Assembly (NCBI RefSeq): GCF_000379485.1
Contig: NZ_KB902279.1
Location: 1-64,000, forward strand
DNA: 64,000 nucleotides
DNA from: Wenxinia marina DSM 24838
GTDB taxonomy: Bacteria; Pseudomonadota; Alphaproteobacteria; Rhodobacterales; Rhodobacteraceae
Direction of reading: 5' to 3'
Of the stretch, positions 8,426-16,472 are shown piece by piece (within the stretch, counting starts at the first letter, position 1; each line of letters begins with the position of its first letter). The translations under genes were made by a program, and so were the position numbers. The notes under the pieces were generated by a model. The model saw nothing but the letters and a program-made list of their open reading frames with translations. It was not told the DNA's origin and searched no databases.

Positions 8426-9281
8426 GCGCGGGCACGTCGTAGGCCTGCCGGACGAGGTCGACGAGGGCGCCGATCACCGGCTGCATCTTGTCGGCGCGGG
8501 CGTAGAGGTTGATGAACACCTCCCGCAGGTCGGGCAAGGCGCCACCGTGGACGATCGCTTCGAAATGCCGCGGCTCGGTCCCCGCAATCATCGTGTGTAC
8601 GGCCAGATCCGCGCTCACCGTCGCCTCGACGGTGCGGGACGAGTTGCTGTCGACCGCCATCTCCCACGGGATCCCCGCCTCGTCGAGGCGGCGCTGCACC
8701 CCCTGGCGGAAGATGCATTCATGCTCGAACGCCAGCCGGAGCGGCCGCTGCCGCCACGCCTGCCCGCCCGGCGCGCCGACCCAGATCAGCCGCCGCTGCG
8801 CCAGGAGGATGCCGCCCTCGCCCGTGCGGTCCTCGGTCGTCAGGATCACGTCCACCTCGCCCCGTTCGAACTGCGTCAGCAGGCGCCGGGTGAAGGACGA
8901 CACGAGATGCACCTTGACCCGCGGAAACTCCGCCGCGAGACGGTGCAGGACCTGCGGGATCGCCGGATAGACCACGTCGTGGGGCACCCCGAGGACGACC
9001 TCGCCCTCGAAGTCCTGCGCCGTCAGCCGGCCCCAGACCTCGTCGTTGAGCGCCAGCATCCGGCGCGCGTAGCCGAGGAGCTGCTCGCCCGAGGCGGTCA
9101 GCGACACGCCCCGCCCGGTGCGGTCGAGGAGCTGCAGGCCGAGGCTCTCCTCCAGCCGCTTCAGCTGCATCGAGACGGCGGACTGGGTGAGGTTGAGGAG
9201 GCCCGCGGCGCGGGTAACGCCGCCCGACTCGGCGACGGCGGCGAAGGAGCGCAGCGCGGTGAGGTCGAGATTGCGGGGCAC
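8406..9281 (-). CDS. LysR-family transcriptional regulator
   Basis: A 291-aa LTTR with the winged HTH at about 5-65 (L-D-L-T-A-L-R-S-F-A-A-V-A, then N-L-T-Q-S-A-V-S-M-Q-L-K-R-L-E) and a periplasmic-binding-protein-like effector domain from about 90. It starts with GTG at 9281, supported by GAGG 7 nt upstream. It is divergent from the DUF1127 gene and converges with the quinone oxidoreductase gene. The leader contains CATCA (9281-9285) and TGATG (9293-9297), an inverted repeat overlapping the ribosome-binding region that could be an autoregulatory site. The effector is unknown. Confidence 0.93.
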   Translation of the reverse strand: MPRNLDLTALRSFAAVAESGGVTRAAGLLNLTQSAVSMQLKRLEESLGLQLLDRTGRGVSLTASGEQLLGYARRMLALNDEVWGRLTAQDFEGEVVLGVPHDVVYPAIPQVLHRLAAEFPRVKVHLVSSFTRRLLTQFERGEVDVILTTEDRTGEGGILLAQRRLIWVGAPGGQAWRQRPLRLAFEHECIFRQGVQRRLDEAGIPWEMAVDSNSSRTVEATVSADLAVHTMIAGTEPRHFEAIVHGGALPDLREVFINLYARADKMQPVIGALVDLVRQAYDVPALRSAAE

Positions 9282-9370
9282 ATCAATCCTCGTGATGGAT
9301 TAACCGTCGAACATTCATTTCAAAGATGCATGGAGGTGCTCCATATATCAAGCATCGAAATGACACCCCG

Positions 9371-9604
9371 ATGATTCATCACGACGAGACCGACATGACC
9401 GCCCTGCCCCGCACCCGCCCCTTCCTTCCCGGCCGCCTCGCCCTCGCCGGCGCGCCCCTGCAGATGTTCGCCGTCTGGCGCCAGCGCCGCACGCTCGGCC
9501 AGCTCGACGCGCACCGCCTCGCCGATCTCGGCCTGACCGCCGCCGAAGCCGACGCCGAGGCGCGCCGCCCGCTGTGGGACGTGCCCGCGCGCTGGCGCGC
9601 CTGA
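9371..9604 (+). CDS. DUF1127 (YjiS-like) small protein
   Basis: A 77-aa protein whose C-terminal half is a DUF1127 domain: M-F-A-V-W-R-Q-R-R-T-L-G-Q-L-D-A-H-R-L-A-D-L-G-L, an Arg-rich helix followed by a D-L-G-L-T turn. Short DUF1127 proteins in Rhodobacterales and Rhizobiales have been connected with phosphate and carbon metabolism and RNA-linked regulation, but this copy cannot be assigned. It is divergent from the LysR gene, a frequent arrangement suggesting LysR control. The start is uncertain: ATG 9371 gives 77 aa and ATG 9395 gives 69 aa, and neither has a strong Shine-Dalgarno. Confidence 0.8.
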   Translation: MIHHDETDMTALPRTRPFLPGRLALAGAPLQMFAVWRQRRTLGQLDAHRLADLGLTAAEADAEARRPLWDVPARWRA

Positions 9605-9702
9605 CGCCAGGGTTCCAGCCTCCGCCTCCCCCGCGCCCCGTTCCGGCGGGGCGTCCCCGCCACGCAATGATCGCGCGGCGCATGTTGTCGCACCCGCAAT
9701 TC

Positions 9703-9731
9703 TTGAAAATGCACGCACGCTTGACGATATT
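9703..9731 (+). promoter_or_regulatory. Putative sigma-70 promoter of the Bax-inhibitor-1 gene
   Basis: TTGAAA (9703-9708) and GATATT (9726-9731) are separated by exactly 17 bases. They lie about 50 bases upstream of the Shine-Dalgarno of the BI-1 gene, in an AT-richer island than its surroundings. Confidence 0.5.
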
Positions 9732-9783
9732 CAGGATCAAGCGCGTCACGCCGGCGCGACGGGAACATCAAACGGAGGATTCG

Positions 9784-10560
9784 ATGGCTGAACTCAACCG
9801 GATCTCGGCCAATGCGGGCGCCGGAGTCCGCACGGCCCGGATCGACGAGGGCCTGCGGGCTCACATGAACAAGGTCTACGGCACCATGTCGATCGGCATG
9901 GTGATCACGGCGCTCGCTGCCTGGGCCGTGTCCGGCCTCGCCGTGACGACCGAGGCGACGCAGTACGCGCTCGGCGACGGCGAGTACCTGACCGACTTCG
10001 GCTACGCGCTCTACGCCTCGCCGCTGAAGTGGCTGATCATGTTCCTGCCGCTGATCATGGTCTTCGCCTTCTCGGCGATGATCAACCGCCTGTCGGCGGC
10101 CGGCGCGCAGACCTTCTTCTACGTCTTCGCCGCGGCGATGGGCCTGTCGATCAGCTCCATCTTCCTCGTCTTCACCGGCTACTCGATCGTGCAGGTCTTC
10201 CTGATCACCGCGATCGCCTTCGCCGGCCTGTCGATGTGGGGCTACGTCACCAAGAAGGACATCTCCGGCTGGGGATCGTTCCTGATCATGGGCGTGATCG
10301 GCCTGATCGTGGCGTCGATCGTCAACATCTTCATGCAGTCCGAAGCGATCATGTTCGCGATCTCGGCGCTCGGCGTCCTGATCTTCGCGGGCCTGACCGC
10401 CTACGACACGCAGAACATCAAGAACCAGTACCTCGCGCACGCCCACCACGGCGATGCAGAGTGGCTGGGCAAGTCGGCGATCATGGGGGCCCTGAACCTC
10501 TACCTCGACTTCATCAACATGTTCATGTTCCTGCTGCAACTGTTCGGCAACCGCGAGTAA
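9784..10560 (+). CDS. Bax inhibitor-1/YccA family membrane protein
   Basis: A 258-aa integral membrane protein of the BI-1/TMBIM superfamily. After a roughly 30-residue soluble N-terminus (MAELNRISANAGAGVRTARI) there are about seven hydrophobic helices. The C-terminal signature is visible as G-L-T-A-Y-D-T-Q-N-I-K, with the conserved Asp used in pH-gated ion conduction of the family, followed by A-L-N-L-Y-L-D-F-I-N-M-F. Bacterial members are proposed Ca2+ leak channels or regulators of membrane protease FtsH (YccA). The ATG has GGAGG 6 nt upstream. The gene is monocistronic: its own promoter precedes it and a strong terminator follows. Confidence 0.94.
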   Translation: MAELNRISANAGAGVRTARIDEGLRAHMNKVYGTMSIGMVITALAAWAVSGLAVTTEATQYALGDGEYLTDFGYALYASPLKWLIMFLPLIMVFAFSAMINRLSAAGAQTFFYVFAAAMGLSISSIFLVFTGYSIVQVFLITAIAFAGLSMWGYVTKKDISGWGSFLIMGVIGLIVASIVNIFMQSEAIMFAISALGVLIFAGLTAYDTQNIKNQYLAHAHHGDAEWLGKSAIMGALNLYLDFINMFMFLLQLFGNRE

Positions 10561-10583
10561 CCCGCGCACCGTCGACGGACGAC

Positions 10584-10611
10584 AGGGCCGCCCCCCGGGG
10601 CGGCCCTTTTT
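10584..10611 (+). terminator. Rho-independent terminator after the BI-1 gene
   Basis: A perfect 11-bp stem, AGGGCCGCCCC (10584-10594) with GGGGCGGCCCT (10597-10607), is followed by a T-run. It lies 24 bases after the stop codon. Confidence 0.9.
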
Positions 10612-10738
10612 CTTGGTCCGGAGGCGGCCGGAGGGCGCCCCGGGCCCGCGATTGCAGTAGGCAGCGCTGCGAACCGTGCTACACTCGGAGCCGGCGTTGC
10701 CTCCTGTCAGCGCTTCTCACGCATTCGAAGGGAAACCC

Positions 10739-11326
10739 ATGGGGGTCCGGGACCACCGTGCAGGCTACCTGGCCAGGGCGACGGAGATCGTCATCGGAGC
10801 CGTCGGCGTCGCCGCCGCGACCGTCGTCGTTCTCATCCTCTGGACCGGGCCCGACTGGTTCACGCCGGCCAGCGAGACGCTGACGTCGATGCGCCTCGCC
10901 ACCGCGCTGTGCTTCGCGCTGATGGCGCCCGCCCTCATCCTCGCCCGGCTCGGTCAGGCGCGGTGGGCGTGGGTCTGCGGCGTGGCGGTGGCGGCGATCC
11001 TCGCGGGCAACCTGTACGCGTCGCCCCTCCCCTGGCTGGGAGAACGCATGCCGGCGGGCACGACGCTCGGCTTCGTCCTCGCGCTGCTGTGCCTGTGGGG
11101 CCGTCTCGGCGGCCCGATCGGCCCGTTTCCCGTCTCGCTCTTCGGCGCGTCCTCTGCGATCGGTGTGCTTCTCTGCTCGGACTTTTCGCGCACGCCCGAG
11201 GAGGCGCTCGGCTGGCTGACGCAGATGTCGATGCAATCGGCCGCGCTGTTCCTCGTGATGTTCGGGGCGATCCTCTTCGCGCCGGTGGCGCCGGAGCCGC
11301 GCCACGATCCCGTCGCCGGAGTGTAG
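10739..11326 (+). CDS. Hypothetical small integral membrane protein
   Basis: I do not recognise the family. The 195-aa product has about five hydrophobic segments: around 20-40, 52-70, 75-92, 105-125 and 165-185. A short basic N-terminus (MGVRDHRAGYLARATE) precedes the first helix. The last loop carries the only clearly charged patch (D-F-S-R-T-P-E-E). Start ATG 10739 follows AAGGG. The gene stands between the BI-1 terminator and the convergent GNAT gene, with stops one base apart, so it is likely monocistronic. Codon usage looks like its neighbours and nothing suggests recent transfer. Confidence 0.72.
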   Translation: MGVRDHRAGYLARATEIVIGAVGVAAATVVVLILWTGPDWFTPASETLTSMRLATALCFALMAPALILARLGQARWAWVCGVAVAAILAGNLYASPLPWLGERMPAGTTLGFVLALLCLWGRLGGPIGPFPVSLFGASSAIGVLLCSDFSRTPEEALGWLTQMSMQSAALFLVMFGAILFAPVAPEPRHDPVAGV

Positions 11327-11327
11327 G

Positions 11328-11831
11328 CTACATCCTCCGCCGCATCGCGACGGCCGGGAAGGTGATCCCGGGCGCAAGCGGCATGTCGACCGGCCCGACC
11401 TCCTCGAACCCCAACGAGGCGTAGAACGGCACCGCCGTCCGCGTCGACAGGCACCGCATCTCGTCGATGCCGGAGAGCGCCGCCGCATCCAGCACCCGCG
11501 TCAGCACCGCCCGACCCAGACCCTGACGGACCAGCCGGTCGTCCGTCACCACGTGCCGCACCTCGCCCCGTCCGTCGCGCCGCCGGCTCCACCCGCCCGC
11601 GGCGACGAGACGGCCCTCGCCGGTCTCGGCGACGTAGTAGGTGCCCGACGCCAGCAGCCGCGGCTGCGCCCGCGCCAGCAGGGGCACGGCGGTGACGAGG
11701 ATCGAGGGCGGGTAGTCGGCCTTCAGCAGCCGCGGATAGGCCCGCGCGAACAGCGCGTCGAGCCGGGCAAGGTCGGACGGCCGCGCCGGCCGGACCTCGA
11801 AGGCGGTCCGCTCTGCGGACCGGGCGGTCAT
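11328..11831 (-). CDS. GNAT family N-acetyltransferase
   Basis: A 167-aa acetyltransferase. The acetyl-CoA pyrophosphate-binding motif A is R-L-V-R-Q-G-L-G-R-A-V-L-T-R-V-L (about 105-120, R-x-x-G-x-G/A type), preceded by the V-R-H-V-V-T-D strand and followed by F-Y-A-S-L-G-F-E-E-V-G, the typical motif B turn. The N-terminal F-E-V-R-P-A-R-P-S-D is the usual first strand. The substrate is unknown. ATG 11831 is chosen because the fold begins shortly after it. No clear Shine-Dalgarno is present. It ends next to the converging membrane-protein gene. Confidence 0.88.
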   Translation of the reverse strand: MTARSAERTAFEVRPARPSDLARLDALFARAYPRLLKADYPPSILVTAVPLLARAQPRLLASGTYYVAETGEGRLVAAGGWSRRRDGRGEVRHVVTDDRLVRQGLGRAVLTRVLDAAALSGIDEMRCLSTRTAVPFYASLGFEEVGPVDMPLAPGITFPAVAMRRRM

Positions 11832-11884
11832 GGAGCAGGACCGGTCATCGCCCCAGTCTGCGCCGCCCGGCCGGGCACGTCCAG

Positions 11885-11924
11885 ACAAACGGAAAGGGCC
11901 GCGCCCCGGCGGGGACGCGGCCCT
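11885..11924 (-). terminator. Terminator of rpmG
   Basis: On the minus strand, AGGGCCGCG-type arms (plus 11916-11924 with 11895-11903) enclose a GC-rich loop. The stem is followed by TTCCGTTTGT. It lies about 26 bases past the rpmG stop and is the only hairpin there. Confidence 0.7.
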
Positions 11925-11949
11925 GATCCCGCAAGCGGGAGAGGCTAGA

Positions 11950-12117
11950 TCACTTGATCTTGCCTTCCTTGTATTCGACGTGCTCGCGCTTGACCGGGTC
12001 GTACTTCCGCACGGTCATCTTCTCGGTCATCGTGCGCGCGTTCTTCTTGGTCACGTAGAAGTGCCCGGTCCCCGCGGTGGAGTTCAGGCGGATCTTGATG
12101 GTCGTCGGTTTCGCCAT
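11950..12117 (-). CDS. rpmG: 50S ribosomal protein L33
   Basis: A 55-aa large-subunit protein, translated from ATG 12117 to TGA at 11950-11952. It reads [14 protein letters not shown], then [14 protein letters not shown], and ends E-Y-K-E-G-K-I-K. This is the cysteine-free, zinc-independent L33 form usual in alphaproteobacteria. It is flanked by a strong -35 element upstream and a terminator downstream, so it is expressed on its own. The length and every conserved patch match the family. Confidence 0.97.
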   Translation of the reverse strand: MAKPTTIKIRLNSTAGTGHFYVTKKNARTMTEKMTVRKYDPVKREHVEYKEGKIK

Positions 12118-12180
12118 GGGTCTCGCTCCGGCGGAAGGGCGGGCGGAGGGCCCGCGCTGTTCGTGAATCTCGAAGCCCGC

Positions 12181-12208
12181 CTTTTATCCGGACCCCCGCC
12201 CCTGTCAA
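12181..12208 (-). promoter_or_regulatory. Putative rpmG promoter
   Basis: On the minus strand, a consensus TTGACA (plus 12203-12208) is followed after 16 bases by TAAAAG (plus 12181-12186), about 65 bases upstream of the rpmG start. It is one of the best -35 hexamers in the window, as expected for a ribosomal protein gene. Confidence 0.6.
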
Positions 12209-12221
12209 CCGCCAAAGGGGC

Positions 12222-12620
12222 TCAGACGGGTCGCGTCACCGCGAGGATGCTCTCCACCGCGCCGTCGGCGTTGACGATCGGGCTGAGCGTGACCTGCCAG
12301 GTCCGCGACGTGCCGGCCAGGTCGCGGTCCGCGCTGAGGCGCGCGATCTCGCCCGACGCCGCCCGCCCGAACGCGGCGCGCAGCTCGGGCTCCGCCGCCT
12401 CGGGCCACAGCTCCCACCATTGCCGGCCGACGACGTCGCGGCGGTCGCTGAGGCCCATCAGCGCGAGTCCCGTGTCGCTGACGAAGGTCACCCGCCCCTC
12501 GCGGTTCAGCAGCTTCACTCCGTCGGGCGAGGCCCGCAGGAAGGCGAGCGAGAAGGCGGGGGCGTTGTCGGCCCCCAGCACGTCGAGCGGCGAGTCGGTG
12601 GCGTCGTGCGGTCTGCTCAC
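12222..12620 (-). CDS. PAS-domain protein
   Basis: A 132-aa protein made of a single PAS sensor domain. The segments R-A-S-P-D-G-V-K-L-L-N-R-E-G-R-V-T-F-V-S-D (about 30-50) and L-M-G-L-S-D-R-R-D-V-V-G-R-Q-W-W-E-L-W-P (about 54-73) are the usual PAS start and E/F helices, and the last strands end with S-I-L-A-V-T-R-P-V. No kinase, GGDEF or HTH output domain is attached, so it is either a stand-alone sensor interacting with a partner or a remnant. The ligand is unknown. It lies between rnpB and rpmG on the same strand. Confidence 0.82.
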   Translation of the reverse strand: MSRPHDATDSPLDVLGADNAPAFSLAFLRASPDGVKLLNREGRVTFVSDTGLALMGLSDRRDVVGRQWWELWPEAAEPELRAAFGRAASGEIARLSADRDLAGTSRTWQVTLSPIVNADGAVESILAVTRPV

Positions 12621-12710
12621 GGTCCGTCCTCCGGCGCGGCCGCGGCGGATTCCGCCGCGATTACAAATGCATTGCCTATGAGCGTAATATCGCCGAGACG
12701 CGAATCAAGG

Positions 12711-13098
12711 TGCGCGGAGGGTCTGTAAGCCGGATTCTGTGCCTCCGGAGACACGCCCCGGAGCGACGACCATTCCTCTCGGGCACGCGTTGCCGCGTGC
12801 CTCCAGCTGCCAACCCGGGCCTCTCGGGGTCTGGCGTCCCTGCGGAAGTCACCCTCCGCGCGAGGCCCCTATTCGGCATTGCTCCCGGTGGGGCTTGCCG
12901 TGCCGGTCCGGTTGCCCGTCCCGCGGTGGGCTCTTACCCCACCGTTTCACCCTGACCCGGACGTGCCGGGCGGACTGTTCTCTGTGGCGCTTTCCCTCGG
13001 GTTGCCCCGGCCGGGCGTTACCCGGCACCGTGCCAGACGGGAGTCCGGACTTTCCTCGAAGACCCGGAGGCCCCCGCGGCCGTCCGACCCTCCGCGCC
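12711..13098 (-). ncRNA. rnpB: RNase P RNA (bacterial type A)
   Basis: The minus strand carries the RNase P RNA, the catalytic component that matures tRNA 5' ends. The universal 5' core GAGGAAAGTCCGGACTCC, the internal ACAGAGAACAGTCCGCC-like block, G-G-G-T-G-A-A-A-C-G-G-T and the 3' core AGAATCCGGCTTACAGACC are all present. The terminal P1 helix is perfect: GCGCGGAGGG (plus 13088-13097) pairs with CCCTCCGCGC (plus 12713-12722). Length is about 386 nt, normal for alphaproteobacteria. Open reading frames across it on either strand are spurious. Confidence 0.97.
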
Positions 13099-13103
13099 CG
13101 CGT

Positions 13104-13132
13104 CCCATATGCGGCGCGCCCGGCGCGGTCAA
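13104..13132 (-). promoter_or_regulatory. rnpB promoter
   Basis: On the minus strand, TTGACC (plus 13127-13132) and TATGGG (plus 13104-13109) are spaced by 17 bases, with the predicted RNA start 7 bases downstream. The -35 box overlaps the stop codon of the amidase gene. Confidence 0.65.
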
Positions 13133-13836
13133 TCGCGGGCGGACTGGACCTCGGGCGGGGTCGTCAGCCGCCGCGCCGGCCAGCGCAGGGCGAGATCGCG
13201 GGCCATCGCCGTCTCGCGCCCCGTCAGCGGTCCCGTCGCGTGCGGCGCGAAGCGCAGGCGGAACGCGGCGAGCAGCGTCTCGATCGGCAGGGCGGGATCG
13301 TAGCCGAACGCCGCGAGGGCCTCGCGGAACGCTGCCGGATCGGCCTCGCCCTCCGCTCCCTCGGGCCAGACCGACAGGTCCGCCCGCGCCAGTCGCCGCC
13401 AGTCGAACAGCGGCCCGGGATCGGCCTTGCGCACCGGCGCCATGTCGGAGTGACCGATCACCCCCTCGGGCCGGACGTCCCACCGCGCGGCGATGCCGGC
13501 CAACAGCGTCTCAAGCGCCAGCATCTGCGCCTCGGGGTACGGCGTGCGGCCGTCGTTGGCGAGTTCGATCCCGATGGAGTGCGAGTTCACGTCCGCGGTG
13601 CCCGCCCAGTGGCCGGCGCCCGCGTGCCAGGCGCGCTCCGCCTCGTCCACCAGCGCCCAGGTCCGCCCGCCCTCGCCGATGAGCCAGTGGGCCGACACCT
13701 CGGCCGCCGGATCGCACAGACGCTCCAGCGCGGCGTCGCAGGTCGCCATCGCGGTGTAGTGGATCACGACGAGGGACGGGCGCACGCCGCCCCGGCGCGG
13801 CCCCCGATTCGGCGAGCGATGGGTGGTGACGCTCAG
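13129..13836 (-). CDS. N-acetylmuramoyl-L-alanine amidase (AmpD/AmiD-like, Amidase_2)
   Basis: A zinc amidase that cleaves the lactyl-amide bond between N-acetylmuramic acid and the stem peptide. The core motifs are V-V-I-H-Y-T-A-M (zinc His), V-S-A-H-W-L-I, W-H-A-G-A-G-H-W, S-I-G-I-E-L-A-N-D-G (catalytic Glu) and V-I-G-H-S-D-M-A-P-V-R-K-A-D-P-G (second zinc His and the conserved K/D). The 3' end of the frame is certain; the start is not. Homologues include the preceding S-P-N-x-G-P-R-R-G-G stretch, yet no ATG precedes it. A CTG at 13836 would overlap the upstream stop as CTGA (235 aa), while the first canonical start is GTG 13785 (218 aa). No signal peptide is seen, so the protein is probably cytoplasmic. 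Confidence 0.85.
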   Translation of the reverse strand: MSVTTHRSPNRGPRRGGVRPSLVVIHYTAMATCDAALERLCDPAAEVSAHWLIGEGGRTWALVDEAERAWHAGAGHWAGTADVNSHSIGIELANDGRTPYPEAQMLALETLLAGIAARWDVRPEGVIGHSDMAPVRKADPGPLFDWRRLARADLSVWPEGAEGEADPAAFREALAAFGYDPALPIETLLAAFRLRFAPHATGPLTGRETAMARDLALRWPARRLTTPPEVQSARD

Positions 13837-14630
13837 CCCTGCCCCACTGCGGCGCGGAACGGCGCCGGGTCCCAGCCGCAGGCGAAGCCGTCGCCGTCGG
13901 GATCGATCCCGAGGCTGTCGCGCTCCGGCCCGCCGCGGGACAGGAAGTCGCGCTGCGCGTCGTCGGGCGAACGGTAGGCCGAGCAGTTCCGCTCGAACCG
14001 GGCCTGGGTGTGGAAGATCGAGCGCGAGTACCATTCCTGCCCGCGCCGGTTCGGCGCGTTCAGGGCGTACTGGATGATGTTCGGCCCCGCGTCCGCGCGC
14101 TGGGGCAGCGCGGTCGGCTGCACGACCTCGTACTGGGCGGCGAGCTCGCGGATGCGGGCGGCGTCGGACTCGATCGATTCGCGGCTGGCGACGGCGTCGA
14201 AGTTCTGGGTGTCCGAAATGCCGCCGTTGTTCACCGATGCGGGCGCCGCGTTCGACGGGCTGGCCTGCAGGCCCGCAGTGCGGTTCGGATCGAGACCGGC
14301 CACGGTCGCGGGCGCGGTGCCCAGCGGCGCGGCGCTGACCGGCGCGGCGGAGGGCAGCGTCTGCGCCGGGCCGATCCCGGCGGCGGCGAGGTCGGCGCTG
14401 CTGATCCCGCCCGGCGCAGTCGGCGCGGCGGAGGGCGTCGCGGCGACGGGCGGCGCGGCCGTCGGCCGGACGGCGCTCTGCAACTCGGCCTCGCGGCGGG
14501 CGCGCTCCAGCTCGTACAGCGAGTAGTCGGAGTATCCGACGCCACGGCCGCTGTCCGGCACGCTCGGGGCGCAGCCGGCCAGCAGGGCGGCGGCCAGCGC
14601 CGCAGAGATGATCTTCGCAGTCCCGGTCAT
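13833..14630 (-). CDS. Lipoprotein with C-terminal Excalibur-like domain
   Basis: A 265-aa envelope lipoprotein. The signal MTGTAKIISAALAAALLAGC has lipid-attachment Cys 20. A long Ala/Pro/Ser/Thr-rich, low-complexity linker (about 45-190) leads to a small C-terminal domain: N-C-S-A-Y-R-S-P-D-D-A-Q-R-D-F-L, G-G-P-E-R-D-S-L-G-I-D-P-D-G-D-G-F-A-C-G-W. The D-x-D-x-D-G-x-x-C ending with paired Cys is the Excalibur (extracellular Ca2+-binding) motif. The stop overlaps the most upstream candidate start of the amidase gene, so both may be a cell-wall-related operon. Confidence 0.86.
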   Translation of the reverse strand: MTGTAKIISAALAAALLAGCAPSVPDSGRGVGYSDYSLYELERARREAELQSAVRPTAAPPVAATPSAAPTAPGGISSADLAAAGIGPAQTLPSAAPVSAAPLGTAPATVAGLDPNRTAGLQASPSNAAPASVNNGGISDTQNFDAVASRESIESDAARIRELAAQYEVVQPTALPQRADAGPNIIQYALNAPNRRGQEWYSRSIFHTQARFERNCSAYRSPDDAQRDFLSRGGPERDSLGIDPDGDGFACGWDPAPFRAAVGQG

Positions 14631-14667
14631 CGGTCCACCCTGACCCCTGGAAACACGGTCGTCGCTT

Positions 14668-16152
14668 CTACCACCACTTGCCGGGCTTGGCCACGAAGTT
14701 CGCCGCACGTTCCAGTGCGTAGGCGGTGTTCAGCAGATCGCCCTCCTCCCACGGCCGGCCGATCAGCTGCAGGCCCAGCGGCAGGCCCTGCCGGTCGAGG
14801 CCGGCAGGCACGGAGATGCCGGGCAGGCCGGCGAGGTTCACCGTCACGGTGAACACGTCGTTGAGGTACATCTGCACCGGATCGGCGTCCGCCATCTCGC
14901 CGAGGCCGAAGGCCGCGGACGGCGTCGCGGGCGTCAGGATCGCGTCGACCCCGTTCGCGAACGCCTCCTCGAAGTCGCGCTTGATGAGGGCGCGGACCTT
15001 GCGGGCGCGGTTGTAGTAGGCGTCGTAGAAGCCGGCGGACAGGACGTAGGTGCCGATCATCACCCGCCGCTGCACCTCGTCGCCGAAGCCCTCGGCGCGG
15101 GTCTTCTCGTACATTTCGGCAATGCCGTCGCCCTGCGCCAGCTTCGCCCGGCGGCCATAGCGCACGCCGTCGTAGCGGGCGAGGTTGGACGACGCCTCGG
15201 CCGGGGCGACGACGTAGTAGGCCGGCAGCGCGTACTTCGTATGCGGCAGCGAGATGTCGACGATTCGCGCGCCCGCATCCTCCATCATCCTGCGGCCCTC
15301 GGCCCACAGCGACTCGATCTCGTCCGGCATGCCGTCCATCCGGTACTCGCGCGGGATGCCGATGGTCTTGCCGCGGATGTCGCCGGTCAGCATCGCCTCG
15401 AAGTCCGGCACGGGAAGGTCGGCGGAGGTGGAATCGAGCGGGTCGTGCCCGGCCATCGCGCGCAGCAGGATCGCGGCGTCGCGCACGTCCCTGGCCATCG
15501 GCCCGGCCTGGTCCAGCGACGAAGCGAAGGCGATGATGCCCCAGCGGCTGACCCGACCGTAGGTCGGCTTGATCCCGGTGATGCCGGTGAAGGCCGCGGG
15601 CTGGCGGATCGAGCCGCCGGTGTCCGTGCCGGTCGCGCCGAGGCAGAGGCCGGCCGCCACCGCCGCCGCCGACCCGCCGGACGAGCCGCCGGGCGTCAGC
15701 GCGGTGTCGTCGCCCTCGCGCCGCCAGGGGTTCACCGCGTTGCCGTAGACGCTGGTCTCGTTCGACGAGCCCATCGCGAACTCGTCCATGTTCAGCTTGC
15801 CCAGCATCACCGCGCCGGCTTCGAACAGCTGGCGGGTGACGGTGGATTCGTATTCGGGGCGGAAGCCGTCGAGGATGCGGCTGGCCGCCTGGCTCGGCAC
15901 GCCTTTCGTGCAGAACAGGTCCTTGATGCCGAGGGGGATGCCGTTCAGGTCGGGCGCGTCGGCGCCGCGACGGGCGTCGGCGGCCGCCGCCTGCTGCCGC
16001 GCGATCTCCGGCGTCTTGTGGACGAACGCGTTCAGCGCGTCCGCGCCGTCGATGGCGGTCAGGCACGCCTCGGTCAGCTCGGCGCTGGTCACGTCGCCCT
16101 TGCGCAGCGCGTCGCGGGCGGCGGCGATGGTGAGGCTCGTCAGATCGGTCAT
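14668..16152 (-). CDS. gatA: Asp-tRNA(Asn)/Glu-tRNA(Gln) amidotransferase subunit A
   Basis: A 494-aa amidase-signature enzyme. It releases ammonia from glutamine for GatB, which amidates mischarged Glu-tRNA(Gln) and Asp-tRNA(Asn). The Ser-cisSer-Lys machinery is present: G-I-K-D-L-F (Lys), [13 protein letters not shown] (cisSer region) and [13 protein letters not shown] (nucleophile Ser). Length is standard. A GTG at 16158 overlaps the gatC stop (GTGA), but ATG 16152 has GGTGGTGGAG just upstream and starts at the usual M-T-D-L. The gene is coupled to gatC; gatB is not in the window. Confidence 0.96.
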   Translation of the reverse strand: MTDLTSLTIAAARDALRKGDVTSAELTEACLTAIDGADALNAFVHKTPEIARQQAAAADARRGADAPDLNGIPLGIKDLFCTKGVPSQAASRILDGFRPEYESTVTRQLFEAGAVMLGKLNMDEFAMGSSNETSVYGNAVNPWRREGDDTALTPGGSSGGSAAAVAAGLCLGATGTDTGGSIRQPAAFTGITGIKPTYGRVSRWGIIAFASSLDQAGPMARDVRDAAILLRAMAGHDPLDSTSADLPVPDFEAMLTGDIRGKTIGIPREYRMDGMPDEIESLWAEGRRMMEDAGARIVDISLPHTKYALPAYYVVAPAEASSNLARYDGVRYGRRAKLAQGDGIAEMYEKTRAEGFGDEVQRRVMIGTYVLSAGFYDAYYNRARKVRALIKRDFEEAFANGVDAILTPATPSAAFGLGEMADADPVQMYLNDVFTVTVNLAGLPGISVPAGLDRQGLPLGLQLIGRPWEEGDLLNTAYALERAANFVAKPGKWW

Positions 16153-16154
16153 GG

Positions 16155-16442
16155 TCACTCCACCACCTTCGGCACCGCGAAGAAGCCCTCGCGGGCGTCG
16201 GGCGCGTTCTTCAGCACCTCGGCCTGCCGGTCGCCGTCTGTCACCACATCCTCGCGCCGCTTCAGCCGCATCGGCGTGACGCTCGTCATCGGCTCCACGC
16301 CGTCAACGTCCACCTCGTTCAGCTGCTCGATGAAGCCGAGGATCGCGTTGAACTCCTCGGCCAGCGCGGGCAGGCGCTCCTCATCCACGCGGATGCGGGC
16401 GAGATGGGCGACACGGGCGGCGGTGTCCTTGTCGATGGACAT
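16155..16442 (-). CDS. gatC: Asp-tRNA(Asn)/Glu-tRNA(Gln) amidotransferase subunit C
   Basis: A 95-aa subunit that wraps GatA and GatB together. It starts [17 protein letters not shown] and has the conserved N-terminal helix, the [15 protein letters not shown] segment, and P-M-T-S-V-T-P-M with the L-R-x-D-V-V-T-D-G block. It ends F-F-A-V-P-K-V-V-E, as in nearly all GatC proteins. The ATG at 16442 is preceded by AAGGAGG. It is the first gene of the gatCA pair. Confidence 0.96.
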   Translation of the reverse strand: MSIDKDTAARVAHLARIRVDEERLPALAEEFNAILGFIEQLNEVDVDGVEPMTSVTPMRLKRREDVVTDGDRQAEVLKNAPDAREGFFAVPKVVE

Positions 16443-16472
16443 GGGGGCCTCCTTGAAGGGATCGCCCCGCGT

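Noticed and set aside
9281-9300. LysR T-N11-A operator in the LysR/DUF1127 gap
   Set aside because: CATCA/TGATG is a short inverted repeat overlapping the LysR ribosome-binding region; too weak to list as a separate site.
12676-13982. Long plus-strand open frames through 12739-13977 and 12879-13682
   Set aside because: They cross rnpB and the antisense of the amidase gene. Their peptides are Arg/Pro-rich shadow translations without any domain.
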